DNA of 64,000 nucleotides, taken from Paenibacillus sp. 481 (GTDB lineage Bacteria; Bacillota; Bacilli; Paenibacillales; Paenibacillaceae). The DNA lies in NCBI RefSeq assembly GCF_021223605.1, contig NZ_CP075175.1, positions 3,241,501 to 3,305,500 of the forward strand, written 5' to 3'. The position numbers were made by a program, and so were the translations under genes. Below, in pieces: positions 1 through 8,665 of the stretch; position 1 is the first letter of the stretch, and the number at the start of each line of letters is the position of its first letter. Below the pieces are notes generated by a model that saw only the letters and a program-made list of their open reading frames with translations, made no database searches and was not told the DNA's origin.

Positions 1-861
1 TTGCTTGTATCGGTCGTACAACGTATGGCGAAGGTCGCTGACCCAATCTTCTGCCTTTCCTGCCAAGTCAGGTCGTCCAATGGAGTGCACGAACAATATG
101 TCTCCTGAAAATAAATACTGATTGTCCACAATGAGTGACGTACTTCCAATGGTGTGCCCTGGCGAGTAGACAGGTTGAATCTGAATTTGAGTATGCCCGA
201 CAGAGATGACAGCATGTTCGTCGAGTGGATTATAGTCAAAGACCACTTCATCCGCATCTTTCGGTGGGAGCCAATAGTTAGCTCCTGTGCGCACTGCTAG
301 TTTCAATCCGCCAGAAATATGATCCGCGTGCAGATGGGTGTCAATCGTATGCTGAATAACGGCTTGTTGTTCTTGGGCAAAATGCGTATACACATCCGTC
401 ATACGAACGGGATCAATGACAGCGGCTTCGCCATTCGAAATGACCATATAAGACAGACAGCCTTTACCGATGCGTATGAATTGATAAATGGAACCGCCGT
501 CTGTTAAATCGCCGATTTTAACAGGTACTAAATGTTCGCTCCAAGCTTTCATCCCGCCAGCAAGGTAAGAAATATTAGACTTGCCGTGTGCAATTAATTG
601 CTCGGCTACAAAGATGGAGGAGCCCTCCTTCGCACATACGACGACGACTTCTTTGTCGTCCGGAATGTGATCGAGCACGGTTTCGACACCGTCAAGCAGT
701 TCAAAATAAGGAACGTTCAGCGTTTCTACACTTTGACCTTCCATTTTCCAGTCCGCATAATCACTTTCATTGCGCACATCTAAAATAAAAAGCGAGTCAT
801 GGTTGAACATTTTGTGTGCCAATTCGCCAGCAGATATACCGCGCAGTTTAGCCGTAGTCAT
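1..861 (-). CDS. Rhodanese-MBL fold metallo-hydrolase (partial, C-terminus beyond window)
   Basis: The frame is open from an ATG at 861 down to base 1 (287 codons), so the C-terminus lies outside the window. Residues about 10-110 are a rhodanese domain with a candidate persulfide Cys at about 76 in VVVCAKEG. From about 125 a metallo-beta-lactamase fold follows with the metal motif HLHADH at about 176-181. Rhodanese-MBL proteins of this type (YrkH-like, related to persulfide dioxygenases such as ETHE1 and CstB) handle persulfide sulfur in the cytoplasm. It lies 55 bases downstream of a TusA-rhodanese gene on the same strand and is probably cotranscribed with it from a promoter near 1540. Family call is firm; the exact substrate is inferred. 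Confidence 0.85.
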   Translation of the reverse strand, partial: MTTAKLRGISAGELAHKMFNHDSLFILDVRNESDYADWKMEGQSVETLNVPYFELLDGVETVLDHIPDDKEVVVVCAKEGSSIFVAEQLIAHGKSNISYLAGGMKAWSEHLVPVKIGDLTDGGSIYQFIRIGKGCLSYMVISNGEAAVIDPVRMTDVYTHFAQEQQAVIQHTIDTHLHADHISGGLKLAVRTGANYWLPPKDADEVVFDYNPLDEHAVISVGHTQIQIQPVYSPGHTIGSTSLIVDNQYLFSGDILFVHSIGRPDLAGKAEDWVSDLRHTLYDRYKQ

Positions 862-916
862 TATCGTGTCTCCTCTCTCGTGATCGTTTTTAAAATGAGC
901 AATGATTGCCTTAGCG

Positions 917-1501
917 TTATTGAACTAAGTGATTAGACTGCTCGACGGTACCCTTCCATGCGGACATGCCAGGCACAACATTTTTTACATGCTTAAAGCC
1001 TTTTTCATGCAACAGCTGAGCCGCCATGTCGCTGCGCTTCCCTGTACGACAAATGACGCAGATCTCATCTTCTTGATTCAGCTCTTGGATTCGTTGCTCC
1101 AATTGTCCGAGTGGGATGGAGATTGCACCTGAAATTTTGGCAAAAGCATACTCCGCTGGCTCACGCACATCAACGATCGTGACAGGTGGAGTCTCCTTAA
1201 TTCGCTGCTCTAGCTCCTCATTTGTTATCGTATTTGGGAAATCTCGTTCATCCTTAGCCTCGGCAGGAGCCGACTTCCGAATAAAATGATGAAGCACGTT
1301 CCCCGCTTGCTTGGTCCCTAAATAGTGGTGCCCTGTTGACTTCGCCCAGCTTTGAAGATCGGCTAACGAACCTTTATCCGTCGCTTGAACCTCAAGTACA
1401 CAGCCATGGGCTAGCTCTTCAAGCGCCTTTTTAGTTCTGACGATGGGCAGCGGGCAAGCCAGTCCTTTGGCATCTAGAACTTTATCTACTTGAATGGTCA
1501 T
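917..1501 (-). CDS. TusA-rhodanese fusion sulfurtransferase (YrkF-like)
   Basis: The first 75 residues are a TusA/SirA domain with the CPxP motif (LACPLPIV, Cys16). A rhodanese domain follows at about 95-190 with active-site Cys151 in VICRTGKR. The 194-residue length and order match B. subtilis YrkF-type proteins, which pass sulfane sulfur between carriers. I start at ATG 1501, not ATG 1510, because AGGAGG lies 10 bases upstream of 1501 and only 1 base from 1510. It heads an operon with the rhodanese-MBL gene. A CsoR/CstR-like operator lies just upstream, which suggests induction by reactive sulfur species. Confidence 0.85.
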   Translation of the reverse strand: MTIQVDKVLDAKGLACPLPIVRTKKALEELAHGCVLEVQATDKGSLADLQSWAKSTGHHYLGTKQAGNVLHHFIRKSAPAEAKDERDFPNTITNEELEQRIKETPPVTIVDVREPAEYAFAKISGAISIPLGQLEQRIQELNQEDEICVICRTGKRSDMAAQLLHEKGFKHVKNVVPGMSAWKGTVEQSNHLVQ

Positions 1502-1536
1502 GAACACCATGCCTCCTGATTTTTAATCCTTATACA

Positions 1537-1554
1537 TATACCCCTATAGGTATA
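1537..1554. promoter_or_regulatory. CsoR/CstR-family operator-like site
   Basis: TATACCCCTATAGGTATA is an imperfect palindrome with TATACC arms, about 35 bases upstream of the TusA-rhodanese start. CsoR and its persulfide-sensing relative CstR bind C/G-tract palindromes flanked by TA of this form, and CstR controls rhodanese, TusA and MBL genes in Staphylococcus. The match is by eye. No CsoR-family gene is visible here. Confidence 0.5.
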
Positions 1555-1677
1555 TTAAAAATATAAATGAATTACTTTTGCTCGTCAAGGTTGTTGAATA
1601 CAGGTTCATAAATCCACCTATAAAGTATAAAATTCCCTATTTGGTTTGCCGAAAGTGAATGTATAGGAGGTGATGGC

Positions 1678-2044
1678 ATGTACGCGGGATTTTGGCAGAG
1701 GTTCTTAGCACATACGATTGATTGTGTATCGAATGGTTATATTACGGGCTATTGGAATCGTCCAGATGGCAAGCGACGTTTGGGAAAAGGTCGTTTGATA
1801 TCGTAGTAGTCGATGAGGATTACGAAAGACTATCCTTTTTGCGGGCATCTGCTAGGTATTGGAGTAAGCTGCTCTCACTATTTCCGTTATATATCGAATT
1901 TTTATGATGGCTGGATTGACGCAAAAGAAACAAGCTCTGCACGACAAATTCGCCAATACGTATGTTGTGGATAAAAAGTGCTCAAATACCGACATGAAGC
2001 GGGGCAGGTACTTTATTAAGGTAGGCAAGGTACATATGCTTTAG
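1678..2044 (+). pseudogene. RDD family membrane protein, degraded
   Basis: AGGAGGTGATGGC precedes ATG 1678, and the opening MYAGFWQRFLAHTID is a typical RDD N-terminus. After about 15 residues the homologous reading continues in a second frame (from about 1734, EWLYYGLLESSRWQATFGK through SFLRASARYWSK). The conserved RDD C-terminus, KKQALHDKFANTYVV, is read in a third frame (1904-2044). Two frame changes and a missing N-terminal stretch show that one ancestral gene has decayed. The middle fragment alone looks like a 61-residue ORF but is not a separate gene. Confidence 0.75.
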
Positions 2045-2119
2045 GCAAAGGAGACAGCATATTAGATGTTTTCTTTTTTTGTTATTCTTTTTCGAAAAGG
2101 AGGGGAGGTTTAGGGAGGA

Positions 2120-2602
2120 ATGTCGAATAAGGTCTTATGGAAAAGACGGGAGGATGAAAGTGTGATTCAAATCTCACCAATAATAGCTTCTGAAATACTT
2201 GAATTGGCTTGTTTATATGAAGAATTGGATGGAAGTCGCCCCTATATCGAACGGATAAAGGAACAGTTTGAACATCTTCAATCCAATAAAGACTACTTAT
2301 TTCTCGGCGCAAAAAATGAGCAGGGTAAGTTAGTCGGCTCCGTGATGGGAATCGTTTGTTACGATTTAACGGGGGAATGTCGTCCTTTTATGGTCGTGGA
2401 AAATATGATTGTATCTAAGGCTAGTCAGCGACTTGGAGTCGGTAAACAATTAATGGAAGAAATCGAGCGGCAAGCGAAGGTAAGAAATTGTCACTGTGTG
2501 ATTTTAGTTTCAGGTGCAACGAGTAAAGAGGCGCATGAGTTTTATGAGGCTATTGGATATAGCAAAGGCATCATACAGGGATTTATAAAGGCTCTAGATT
2601 GA
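2120..2602 (+). CDS. GNAT family N-acetyltransferase
   Basis: The 160-residue product has the GNAT core: FLGAKNEQGKLVGSVMG (strands 2-4), the acetyl-CoA motif QRLGVGKQLMEEIE (around residue 108), and HEFYEAIGY near the C-terminus. It would transfer an acetyl group from acetyl-CoA to an amine; the substrate is unknown. The start is uncertain. ATG 2120 has GGGAGG only 1 base away and AGGGGAGG 11 bases away, while GTG 2162 has GGGAGG at 8 bases and would begin directly at the fold (VIQISPII). The shorter form would be 146 residues. It stands alone between two degraded or orphan genes. Confidence 0.85.
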   Translation: MSNKVLWKRREDESVIQISPIIASEILELACLYEELDGSRPYIERIKEQFEHLQSNKDYLFLGAKNEQGKLVGSVMGIVCYDLTGECRPFMVVENMIVSKASQRLGVGKQLMEEIERQAKVRNCHCVILVSGATSKEAHEFYEAIGYSKGIIQGFIKALD

Positions 2603-2677
2603 GAACATAGCCGAGATGAATAATTTTATTAAACACAGATACGAAATCATGAACAGCCATGAAAGGATGATGCGACC

Positions 2678-3133
2678 ATGGATGCTCGAATAGTTAGTTG
2701 TAACAGTATTGGTGTATATCAGCAAGCGTTGACTCGTGGAAAAGTTTACGTTGTAGTCGATGAAAATAAGGATATGTATAGGATCGTTGGGGATCATGGA
2801 AAAAGGGTGTGGATTCACAAAGAGAACTTCTTAAGTGATGGATCGAAGATAGTAGTCATGAAAGATTGGCGTTTTGATGACAACACTGAAACGGAACGTT
2901 TTGTAGAAGTGACAATTACCTTTAATGACGGGTCTAAGCGATGGTGCATATTGACGACCCCAACAAAACTAATGGAATATTTCAATAATGAAAGTATGGA
3001 CCCACCTGGGATGAATATAAAGTATTTAATCATTATGAAAACAATGGAAAAAGAGGATGTAGAGAAGATGTTCATACATCTGGACAATCAAGGTGAACTT
3101 CAAGAAAGTACACTGCCTTTAAATAAAAGTTAA
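2678..3133 (+). CDS. Hypothetical protein with SH3-like N-terminus
   Basis: A 151-residue soluble protein without signal peptide. Residues about 20-50 (LTRGKVYVVVDENKDMYRIVGDHGKRVWIHKENF) look like a small beta-barrel of SH3 type. The rest is mixed alpha/beta with a lysine-rich end. I recognise no named family. AAAGGATGATG lies just upstream of ATG 2678. It is the first of three unrelated small genes in the same direction (to 4494), each with its own gap of about 90-130 bases, low GC, and no neighbours that reveal a function. Confidence 0.65.
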   Translation: MDARIVSCNSIGVYQQALTRGKVYVVVDENKDMYRIVGDHGKRVWIHKENFLSDGSKIVVMKDWRFDDNTETERFVEVTITFNDGSKRWCILTTPTKLMEYFNNESMDPPGMNIKYLIIMKTMEKEDVEKMFIHLDNQGELQESTLPLNKS

Positions 3134-3264
3134 AAAAATATATACTAAGCGATAAAACTAGTCATTTTAATCATTTATTTCAAAATGAACAACAATACGG
3201 CTCCCTACCAGCGAAGAGCTGATTTTACTGGTGAAAATCCTATAATTAGTAAAGAAGGTACACC

Positions 3265-3831
3265 ATGATTGATACTATCTCCACACAACGATTTTTATAC
3301 TTTTCGATTAGGAATAAGATCAATATATTAGACTTTGAACAGTGGCTATATAATCATGATGAACTCGAAATAATTTTTGGTGAGCAAGAATATTTGGAAT
3401 TTATCTCAAGGGACTACGCAAGTATATATGCATTTCAAGAGACAGAAAAACAAATTAGGAAATTAGTCAACTTTGGCATGTTCGAGCAAGAACGGCTAAT
3501 TTCTTTATTGCATGAGTTAAATCAGGATCAAGGCATAACTCGCTTTCTTGAAGTAATAGCTACTCTTTATGATGAGTATTGTGAGGGGTACGATTTTTTA
3601 CGATTTATTGCCCTGACCTTTATTACTACCTCGGAAGAATATCAAGAAGTTCTAAGGCAAGGAAATCAAAGCTTTGATTTCAAAAGTCCAGTCATTCAAG
3701 AGGCGATAAGATTACTAACTTTTTTTGAAAAGAAAGAACTATTAATAATTGCAGAACATGAATATATAGATAATAGAGCAGAGCAGGATAAAATTGAAAT
3801 GCACAGTATTAACGAGATGTTTAAAAGTTGA
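3265..3831 (+). CDS. Putative immunity-type small acidic protein
   Basis: This 188-residue cytoplasmic protein is rich in Glu, Asp, Phe and Tyr. It has the pattern FEQWLYNHDELEIIFGEQ, YLEFISRDYAS, then a helical LYDEYCEGYDFL and a C-terminal YIDNRAEQDKI. I have seen this arrangement in families that accompany polymorphic toxins as orphan immunity proteins, but this is recall and not a search. No toxin is next to it. AGAAGG precedes ATG 3265. If it is an immunity protein it would bind and neutralise a toxin made by related cells. Confidence 0.55.
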   Translation: MIDTISTQRFLYFSIRNKINILDFEQWLYNHDELEIIFGEQEYLEFISRDYASIYAFQETEKQIRKLVNFGMFEQERLISLLHELNQDQGITRFLEVIATLYDEYCEGYDFLRFIALTFITTSEEYQEVLRQGNQSFDFKSPVIQEAIRLLTFFEKKELLIIAEHEYIDNRAEQDKIEMHSINEMFKS

Positions 3832-3924
3832 ATCGCTGAATGATATTTGTAATACGCAGGTCATTCAAGAGTATCTTTTCATAGCGTTACAGAGCATATT
3901 AATGGATCAGCTAAGGAGAAATAA

Positions 3925-4494
3925 ATGAAATTCACTTACGAATTATCCGGTATTGGATGGGCATCTGGCATGCTAGAAATAAACAATCAAGAATCATATT
4001 TTAATGTAAGCTATCTTTCAGAGCCGATTAAGGATTTGCTAGATGGGTTGTTACAACTATTGCCGGGATGCGTTCCAGAGGACGAGTTGCAAACAGAAGT
4101 TACTTTTGAATGGTACAGCGAGCCGGGTGGATTAAAGTGGATGCTAAAATGTCTTGGACATGAGAAATTAAACATTTCCATTGTTTCGTATGCAGATATG
4201 TACTGTAAAAGCGAAGCAAACAAATCAGTTGAAATTGAAACGGAATGCAGTCTTTTTGACTTTATTAACGAAGTCGTCTTAGCATTTGAACAATTAATAG
4301 TGAAACATGGATTTGTAGGATACAGGAGTACTTGGTGTCGCGGGGAATTTCCTTTAAGTAGTCTACTCATATTAAAAAATTATATGAATACCCGAAAACC
4401 CTTTCCATCTGAAATTGATTACAACGATGGAATTGAGGTTGAAAAGACAAGTATAAAAGAAGAAATGAAATTACTGCTGCAAGTAACTTTATGA
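3925..4494 (+). CDS. Hypothetical protein, possible immunity-type
   Basis: A 189-residue soluble protein with opening GIGWASGMLEINNQESYFNVSYLS and a central FEWYSEPGGLKWMLKC, mostly beta-rich in the first half and helical around 120-140. AAGGAG lies 6 bases before ATG 3925. I do not recognise a named family. Its size, acidity and position after the previous acidic protein fit an accessory or immunity cluster, but nothing in the residues proves it. Confidence 0.6.
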   Translation: MKFTYELSGIGWASGMLEINNQESYFNVSYLSEPIKDLLDGLLQLLPGCVPEDELQTEVTFEWYSEPGGLKWMLKCLGHEKLNISIVSYADMYCKSEANKSVEIETECSLFDFINEVVLAFEQLIVKHGFVGYRSTWCRGEFPLSSLLILKNYMNTRKPFPSEIDYNDGIEVEKTSIKEEMKLLLQVTL

Positions 4495-4524
4495 GGATTA
4501 TTACATGGTCAAATGTAAATATAT

Positions 4525-4701
4525 GTGCTGAGGATGGGAGCACTTGCCGATACTGGTTTTCTAATCGTGTTTGATTGGAATGGGTGGATCAATATACCTG
4601 AGATGTATAAGGATTTAGACCACAGCATTGATGCGTATATCATGAATGCAGATCTCGAAATATTACGTAAATGGATGACAAGTTATGTTCGGGGGTTGAG
4701 C
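4525..4701 (+). pseudogene. C-terminal remnant resembling DUF6508
   Basis: In frame upstream of the HAD gene lie about 59 codons reading TGFLIVFDWNGWINIPEMYKD and NADLEILRKWMTSYVRG. This resembles the C-terminal half of DUF6508 proteins, where an ADLETLRKLLT-VRxxRF motif is typical. No N-terminal half is visible in any frame upstream. I read it as the leftover of a deleted gene joined to the HAD start, not as part of that enzyme. Family recall is uncertain. Confidence 0.35.
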
Positions 4702-5247
4702 ATGAAAGCTTACAACATAGAAGCAATTTTTATTGATCGCGATGGAACAATAGGCGGCACGGATGAAGTGCTCTATCCGGGCAATTTTGAGTTGTTTCCA
4801 TTCACAAAAGGGGCCATACATAAACTTAAAACAATAGGGACGCAACTATATGGCTTTACGAATCAACCTGGCATCTCTAGAGGTGAAGCAACCATAGAAC
4901 AGTTTATTGATGAAATGATTCATTTTGGTTTTGATGATGTGTACATTTGTCCGCATCAGCATACGGATGGATGCGCGTGCCGATAGCCTAGTCCTGGAAT
5001 GTTACATCTAGCAGCAGAACATAAGCGATTAAATTTTAAAAATTGTATTGTCATTGGAGATCGGTGGACGGACATATTAGCAGGGCATCATGCGGGTTGC
5101 ATGAAAATATTAGTTCTAACCGGAGCGGGTAATGAAGCTTTAAATAAGTATAGGCATAAATGGCCCAACACAGAAGCGGATCATGTTGCTAGAGATTTTG
5201 AGGACGCGGTTGATTACATCATTAATTTGGCGAAAAAATGTAATTAG
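4702..5247 (+). pseudogene. HAD-IIIA phosphatase interrupted by an in-frame amber codon
   Basis: From ATG 4702 the frame shows the HAD nucleophile motif IDRDGTIGG, then GFTNQPGISRGEAT and the Cys/His motif CPHQHTDGCACR. A TAG at 4984-4986 stands where this family has the conserved Lys of CRKPSPGM. The same frame continues directly with PSPGMLHLAAEH and the acidic motif VIGDRWTDILAG to a stop at 5247. The whole length (181 codons) fits histidinol-phosphatase or heptose-bisphosphatase-like HAD-IIIA enzymes. One base change (A to T in AAG) explains the break, so it is a recent pseudogene or a sequencing error. Confidence 0.8.
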
Positions 5248-5265
5248 TAGAGGAGGCCGCAGCAA

Positions 5266-5787
5266 GTGGAGCATTTGCGTTATCCCATCGGGTCGTTTGA
5301 ACCTGTAATGAATCCTTCCATTGAAGAGCGAACCCGCTTCATCAACCAGATTCCTGATATTACAAAGATACTAAGAAAGTTTATAGCGGGCACCGAACCT
5401 GAGCAGCTTAATACCCCTCATCGTCAGGGTGCTTGGTCTACGAAACAAATCGTACATCATATGGCTGATAATGATATGAACGCGTACATAAGATTCAAAA
5501 AGGCGCTTACCGAGGACGAGCCTATGTCCGGTACTTATCGCGAAGATTTATGGGCAGAACTCAGCGATTACAAAGATGTCCCGATCGAACATTCACTTGT
5601 ATTACTCGAAACCCTTCACATTCGATTTGTTATTCTCCTTAACGGTTTACAGCTAGATGATTTTAGCAGGAAATTAAAAACCGAAGTACTAGGAAGCATC
5701 ACTTTGGATACAGCACTGCAAAGATTCGTCTGGCACAACGAGCATCATATTTCTCAAATCCAATCCTATATGATGTCCAAGGGTTAG
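5266..5787 (+). CDS. YfiT-like bacillithiol/metal-dependent DinB-fold transferase
   Basis: The GTG start at 5266 has AGGAGG 9 bases upstream. The 173-residue product opens with LRYPIGSFEP and carries GAWSTKQIVHHMADNDMNAY (His64/65) and WHNEHHISQI (His157-161). These are the metal-binding histidines of the YfiT/BstA branch of the DinB four-helix fold. Members conjugate or act on the thiol bacillithiol in Firmicutes. The fold and metal site are clear; the substrate is inferred from the family. It follows the HAD pseudogene by 18 bases. Confidence 0.85.
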   Translation: MEHLRYPIGSFEPVMNPSIEERTRFINQIPDITKILRKFIAGTEPEQLNTPHRQGAWSTKQIVHHMADNDMNAYIRFKKALTEDEPMSGTYREDLWAELSDYKDVPIEHSLVLLETLHIRFVILLNGLQLDDFSRKLKTEVLGSITLDTALQRFVWHNEHHISQIQSYMMSKG

Positions 5788-5841
5788 TAGTCACAAAGAT
5801 AGCTGATTTCCCCATTCCTATCCCACAAGGAGGATTCAATC

Positions 5842-6456
5842 ATGATCATTGATCTAACTCGTCTCATCGTCGATAAGATGCCTGTTTTTCCAGGAGACAC
5901 CGAAACGACATTAATTCAATCCAAGTTCATTCAGCAACATCACTACAATAATCATCAGCTTACGATTAATATGCACGTAGGGACACACATCGACGGTCCG
6001 ATGCATATGACGGATACCCATGTGTATTTGAGTGATTTTCCATTGGACTCATTTATCGGAGAAGGTTGTGTACTAGATGTCTCTGGCGAGATGACCATTG
6101 ATTACAAGGTAGAGTATGAGCAATCCATTAAGGAAAATAGTATTGTGATTTTATATACAGGGTATGGGAAGTATTTTGACCAAGCAGAATATTTTACAGC
6201 GTACCCTGTGTTGACGAAAGCTTTCGTAGACATCCTCGTTCGAAAAAAGGTCAAAATGATTGGCATGGACACACCGTCACCCGATAAATATCCGTTTGAG
6301 ATTCATGCATATTTATTCGAGAACACCATCTTTATTGCTGAAAATTTAACAAATGTCGAGCGCTTATTGGATGTTGAGTCTTTTGAAATCATCGCCTTGC
6401 CGCTTCATATTAAAGCGGATTCTTCTATTGCTCGTATTATTGCACGTGTAAAATAA
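5842..6456 (+). CDS. Cyclase/kynurenine formamidase-like hydrolase
   Basis: The 204-residue protein has the metal motif HVGTHIDGPMHM at residues 45-56, the HxGTHxDxP signature of the cyclase family that includes KynB arylformamidase. MPVFPGDTE near the start and MIGMDTPSPD near 145 are also typical. It probably hydrolyses an amide or ester using Zn or Mn; tryptophan breakdown is not implied because no other kynurenine gene is present. AAGGAGG precedes ATG 5842. Confidence 0.85.
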   Translation: MIIDLTRLIVDKMPVFPGDTETTLIQSKFIQQHHYNNHQLTINMHVGTHIDGPMHMTDTHVYLSDFPLDSFIGEGCVLDVSGEMTIDYKVEYEQSIKENSIVILYTGYGKYFDQAEYFTAYPVLTKAFVDILVRKKVKMIGMDTPSPDKYPFEIHAYLFENTIFIAENLTNVERLLDVESFEIIALPLHIKADSSIARIIARVK

Positions 6457-6594
6457 GGCAGCTGAATGTGTAGCCTGAACTAGGGGAATTTCGATGAGGT
6501 GTATCAGTTTTGGAATTGGCCCATATACACCGCCGACAATTATTACAGGTTATAACTCCATTTGTTAAATGCATAGTATCGGAGGTGTTCACAC

Positions 6595-7260
6595 GTGCCT
6601 TGGCCAATGGTTCATTTTGCAATTGCAACAAAAGTAGCTTCGTCCAAGCCATCCCCTCATTTTTTGTTAGGGAGTATTGCACCAGATGCGATTCATATGC
6701 GAAATCAAATAACGCGGGAACAGAAGGGGATTACTCATCTCGTTAGTGAAGGCAAGTTCCCGAGTATTGAAACGGTGAGAAGCCATTGTTTGGAGTATTT
6801 GAGTCAGCATACCGAGCGTGCGTGGAAAGAGTTTGTGTTGGGCTACTTTGCTCATATCTATACGGATATAAGATGGACAGAGAGTGTATACGCTGAATTT
6901 GAGTGTCATTATAAAGGGGACACCGCAGACATTAGAACCACGTATAATCGTGAAGTTAGCCAATTGGAGTTTGACTTGTTGCGCTCCAATTCCGATTACC
7001 ACCAGATTTTTCATCACTTGCAGAAGTCTAAGCCGTTTACGATCGTTCCGTTTGTGACGGAGACAGAAGTTAGAGGTCACAGAGATGAGAAGATGAGCTG
7101 GCTGCAAGATGACCGTAATGAACCAAAAATACAGCCAGCTTATTTTACGGTAGAGGTTGCAAGGGATTTTGTTAATCAGACAGCCAATGAACTGAATGCA
7201 TTATTTATGGATTGGGAAATTTCTCTCAACATCATGTCAGAAAGAAGTGAACTTCTATGA
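6595..7260 (+). CDS. Zinc-dependent phospholipase C-like (S1/P1-fold) protein
   Basis: The GTG start at 6595 has GGAGG 9 bases upstream. The first residues (PWPMVHFAIATKV) and the blocks HFLLGSIAPDAIHM and VLGYFAHIYTDIRW match the zinc-dependent phospholipase C / nuclease fold, in which several His and Asp bind zinc. No signal peptide is seen, so it is probably intracellular, which is usual for this Firmicute subgroup. It overlaps the next gene by 4 bases (ATGA), so the two are translationally coupled. Enzyme activity is not established for this branch. Confidence 0.7.
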   Translation: MPWPMVHFAIATKVASSKPSPHFLLGSIAPDAIHMRNQITREQKGITHLVSEGKFPSIETVRSHCLEYLSQHTERAWKEFVLGYFAHIYTDIRWTESVYAEFECHYKGDTADIRTTYNREVSQLEFDLLRSNSDYHQIFHHLQKSKPFTIVPFVTETEVRGHRDEKMSWLQDDRNEPKIQPAYFTVEVARDFVNQTANELNALFMDWEISLNIMSERSELL

Positions 7261-7853
7261 ACAGGCAGTCTTCAGCCAAATCTTTAACTATCGTATTGCA
7301 TGAAATCTATGGAGTTAACGATCATATTCATTTTTTTCGAGACATTATGATGCAAGAAGGTTTTGATGTACTTACACCTAATCTACTGCACGTAGCCCCT
7401 TTTCCTTATGAGCAAGAAAGCGAAGCATATCTGTTTTTTAGGAATGAAGTTGGCTTTCAAAAATCCTTGTTAGAAGTGAAGCACATCGTTAAAGAAAATA
7501 GAGAGAAATATGATCGGATTTATATCATTGGTTTTAGTGTTGGTGCAACGCTTGCTTGGCTGAGCAGTGAACTAGAAGTTGATGGTGTAATTGGATATTA
7601 CGGATCGAGAATTAGGGATTATTTAGAGGTAGAGCCTAATGTTCCGAGCTTGTTATTTTTTGCAAAAGAGGAGAAGTCGGTTGATGTATCGGGTTTAGAA
7701 GGACAACTCAACCAAAAGCAGAATACTGTCGTAAAGATTGTCGAAGCTGAGCACGGCTTTATGAATCCATTTTACCAAGCATATCATCCAGAACATCATA
7801 GGGATTGTATAGAGATGAGTATTGATTTCCTTAGACGAATCGAAGAAATATAA
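7257..7853 (+). CDS. Dienelactone-hydrolase-like alpha/beta hydrolase
   Basis: The 198-residue protein begins with TIVLHEIYGVNDHI and has the nucleophile elbow IIGFSVGATL at about residue 90, an acidic residue in LLFFAKEEKSVDVSG, and the His of EAEHGFMNPF near 165. This is the Ser-Asp-His order of the DLH family (classic DLH uses Cys in this elbow). It likely hydrolyses a small ester or lactone. It is coupled to the preceding gene through an ATGA overlap. Confidence 0.8.
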   Translation: MNRQSSAKSLTIVLHEIYGVNDHIHFFRDIMMQEGFDVLTPNLLHVAPFPYEQESEAYLFFRNEVGFQKSLLEVKHIVKENREKYDRIYIIGFSVGATLAWLSSELEVDGVIGYYGSRIRDYLEVEPNVPSLLFFAKEEKSVDVSGLEGQLNQKQNTVVKIVEAEHGFMNPFYQAYHPEHHRDCIEMSIDFLRRIEEI

Positions 7854-7873
7854 ATAGGGAGATAATTGTAAGA

Positions 7874-8506
7874 ATGGAACTGTCACTTGATTTATATTTA
7901 AAAGAGTATTTTAAAGATCTCGAAATCCAATCTCCTCTTTTTTATAACGCACAATATGGGATTAGATTTGAAATCGGAGCTGATGAAGATCGAGGCTATA
8001 TGGAAACCGTATACTATAGGTCTCTAAACATATTTAATGAAATATTTTCAGATACGACAGACTTTTGGCTTTATGTGAAATCATATCAGCACGTTGAGCC
8101 ATACCAATTGTTTAATGAGGGAGTAGATATATTTAAAACCTTTTTACTCGATAATTCTCGATTCCATAAGATAAATCTATTTAGGGTAGATGAACATTTT
8201 GATGAGGATACTCATGAACTTACAGGATATGTACACCATTTTTCTTTGAAAAACAATAAACAAAGTTTAGACTATATTGAGCTTTTAAAGGCGATTGGGA
8301 ATCAAGATTATACAATTGATCCTTACGTTTCGGATGGTGTTTTCTTTGTCGAGCCCCAAAAACATATCATTTACTATTTATATGATGATCGTGGTTTAGA
8401 TGTAATCTCTAATAATAGAGAGTCTTTACTGCCTTTATATAAGAAGTTTAATCATTGGATTCTTGATTATGACAGAGAGAAAATAGATCGACTATTTCAA
8501 AAGTAA
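7874..8506 (+). CDS. DUF3885-like protein
   Basis: A 210-residue acidic protein with no signal or membrane segment. The opening YLKEYFKDLEIQSPLFYN and GIRFEIG, the central blocks KSYQHVEP and YDDRGLDVI, and YKKFNHWILDYDREKID at the end fit DUF3885. Proteins of this family occur widely in Bacillus and Paenibacillus; their role is unknown. It follows the hydrolase by 20 bases with a weak GGGAGA site and may belong to the same transcript. Confidence 0.65.
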   Translation: MELSLDLYLKEYFKDLEIQSPLFYNAQYGIRFEIGADEDRGYMETVYYRSLNIFNEIFSDTTDFWLYVKSYQHVEPYQLFNEGVDIFKTFLLDNSRFHKINLFRVDEHFDEDTHELTGYVHHFSLKNNKQSLDYIELLKAIGNQDYTIDPYVSDGVFFVEPQKHIIYYLYDDRGLDVISNNRESLLPLYKKFNHWILDYDREKIDRLFQK

Positions 8507-8665
8507 CCAAAATTATTAATAATATGAATATAATGAATGTAACGATGACAGGATTCTCAACGACACCACCTTTCGACAACGGGCGCTACAATTAGACCGT
8601 TCATAGTTGCTACGCTACTCAACATTAGCAATTATCGACAAACATTGTATCGATGAAAGGATGGG

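Noticed and set aside
4525-4986. Single intact 153-residue protein
   Set aside because: The first part is a different family and the second part is the N-terminal portion of a HAD enzyme that continues after the amber codon.
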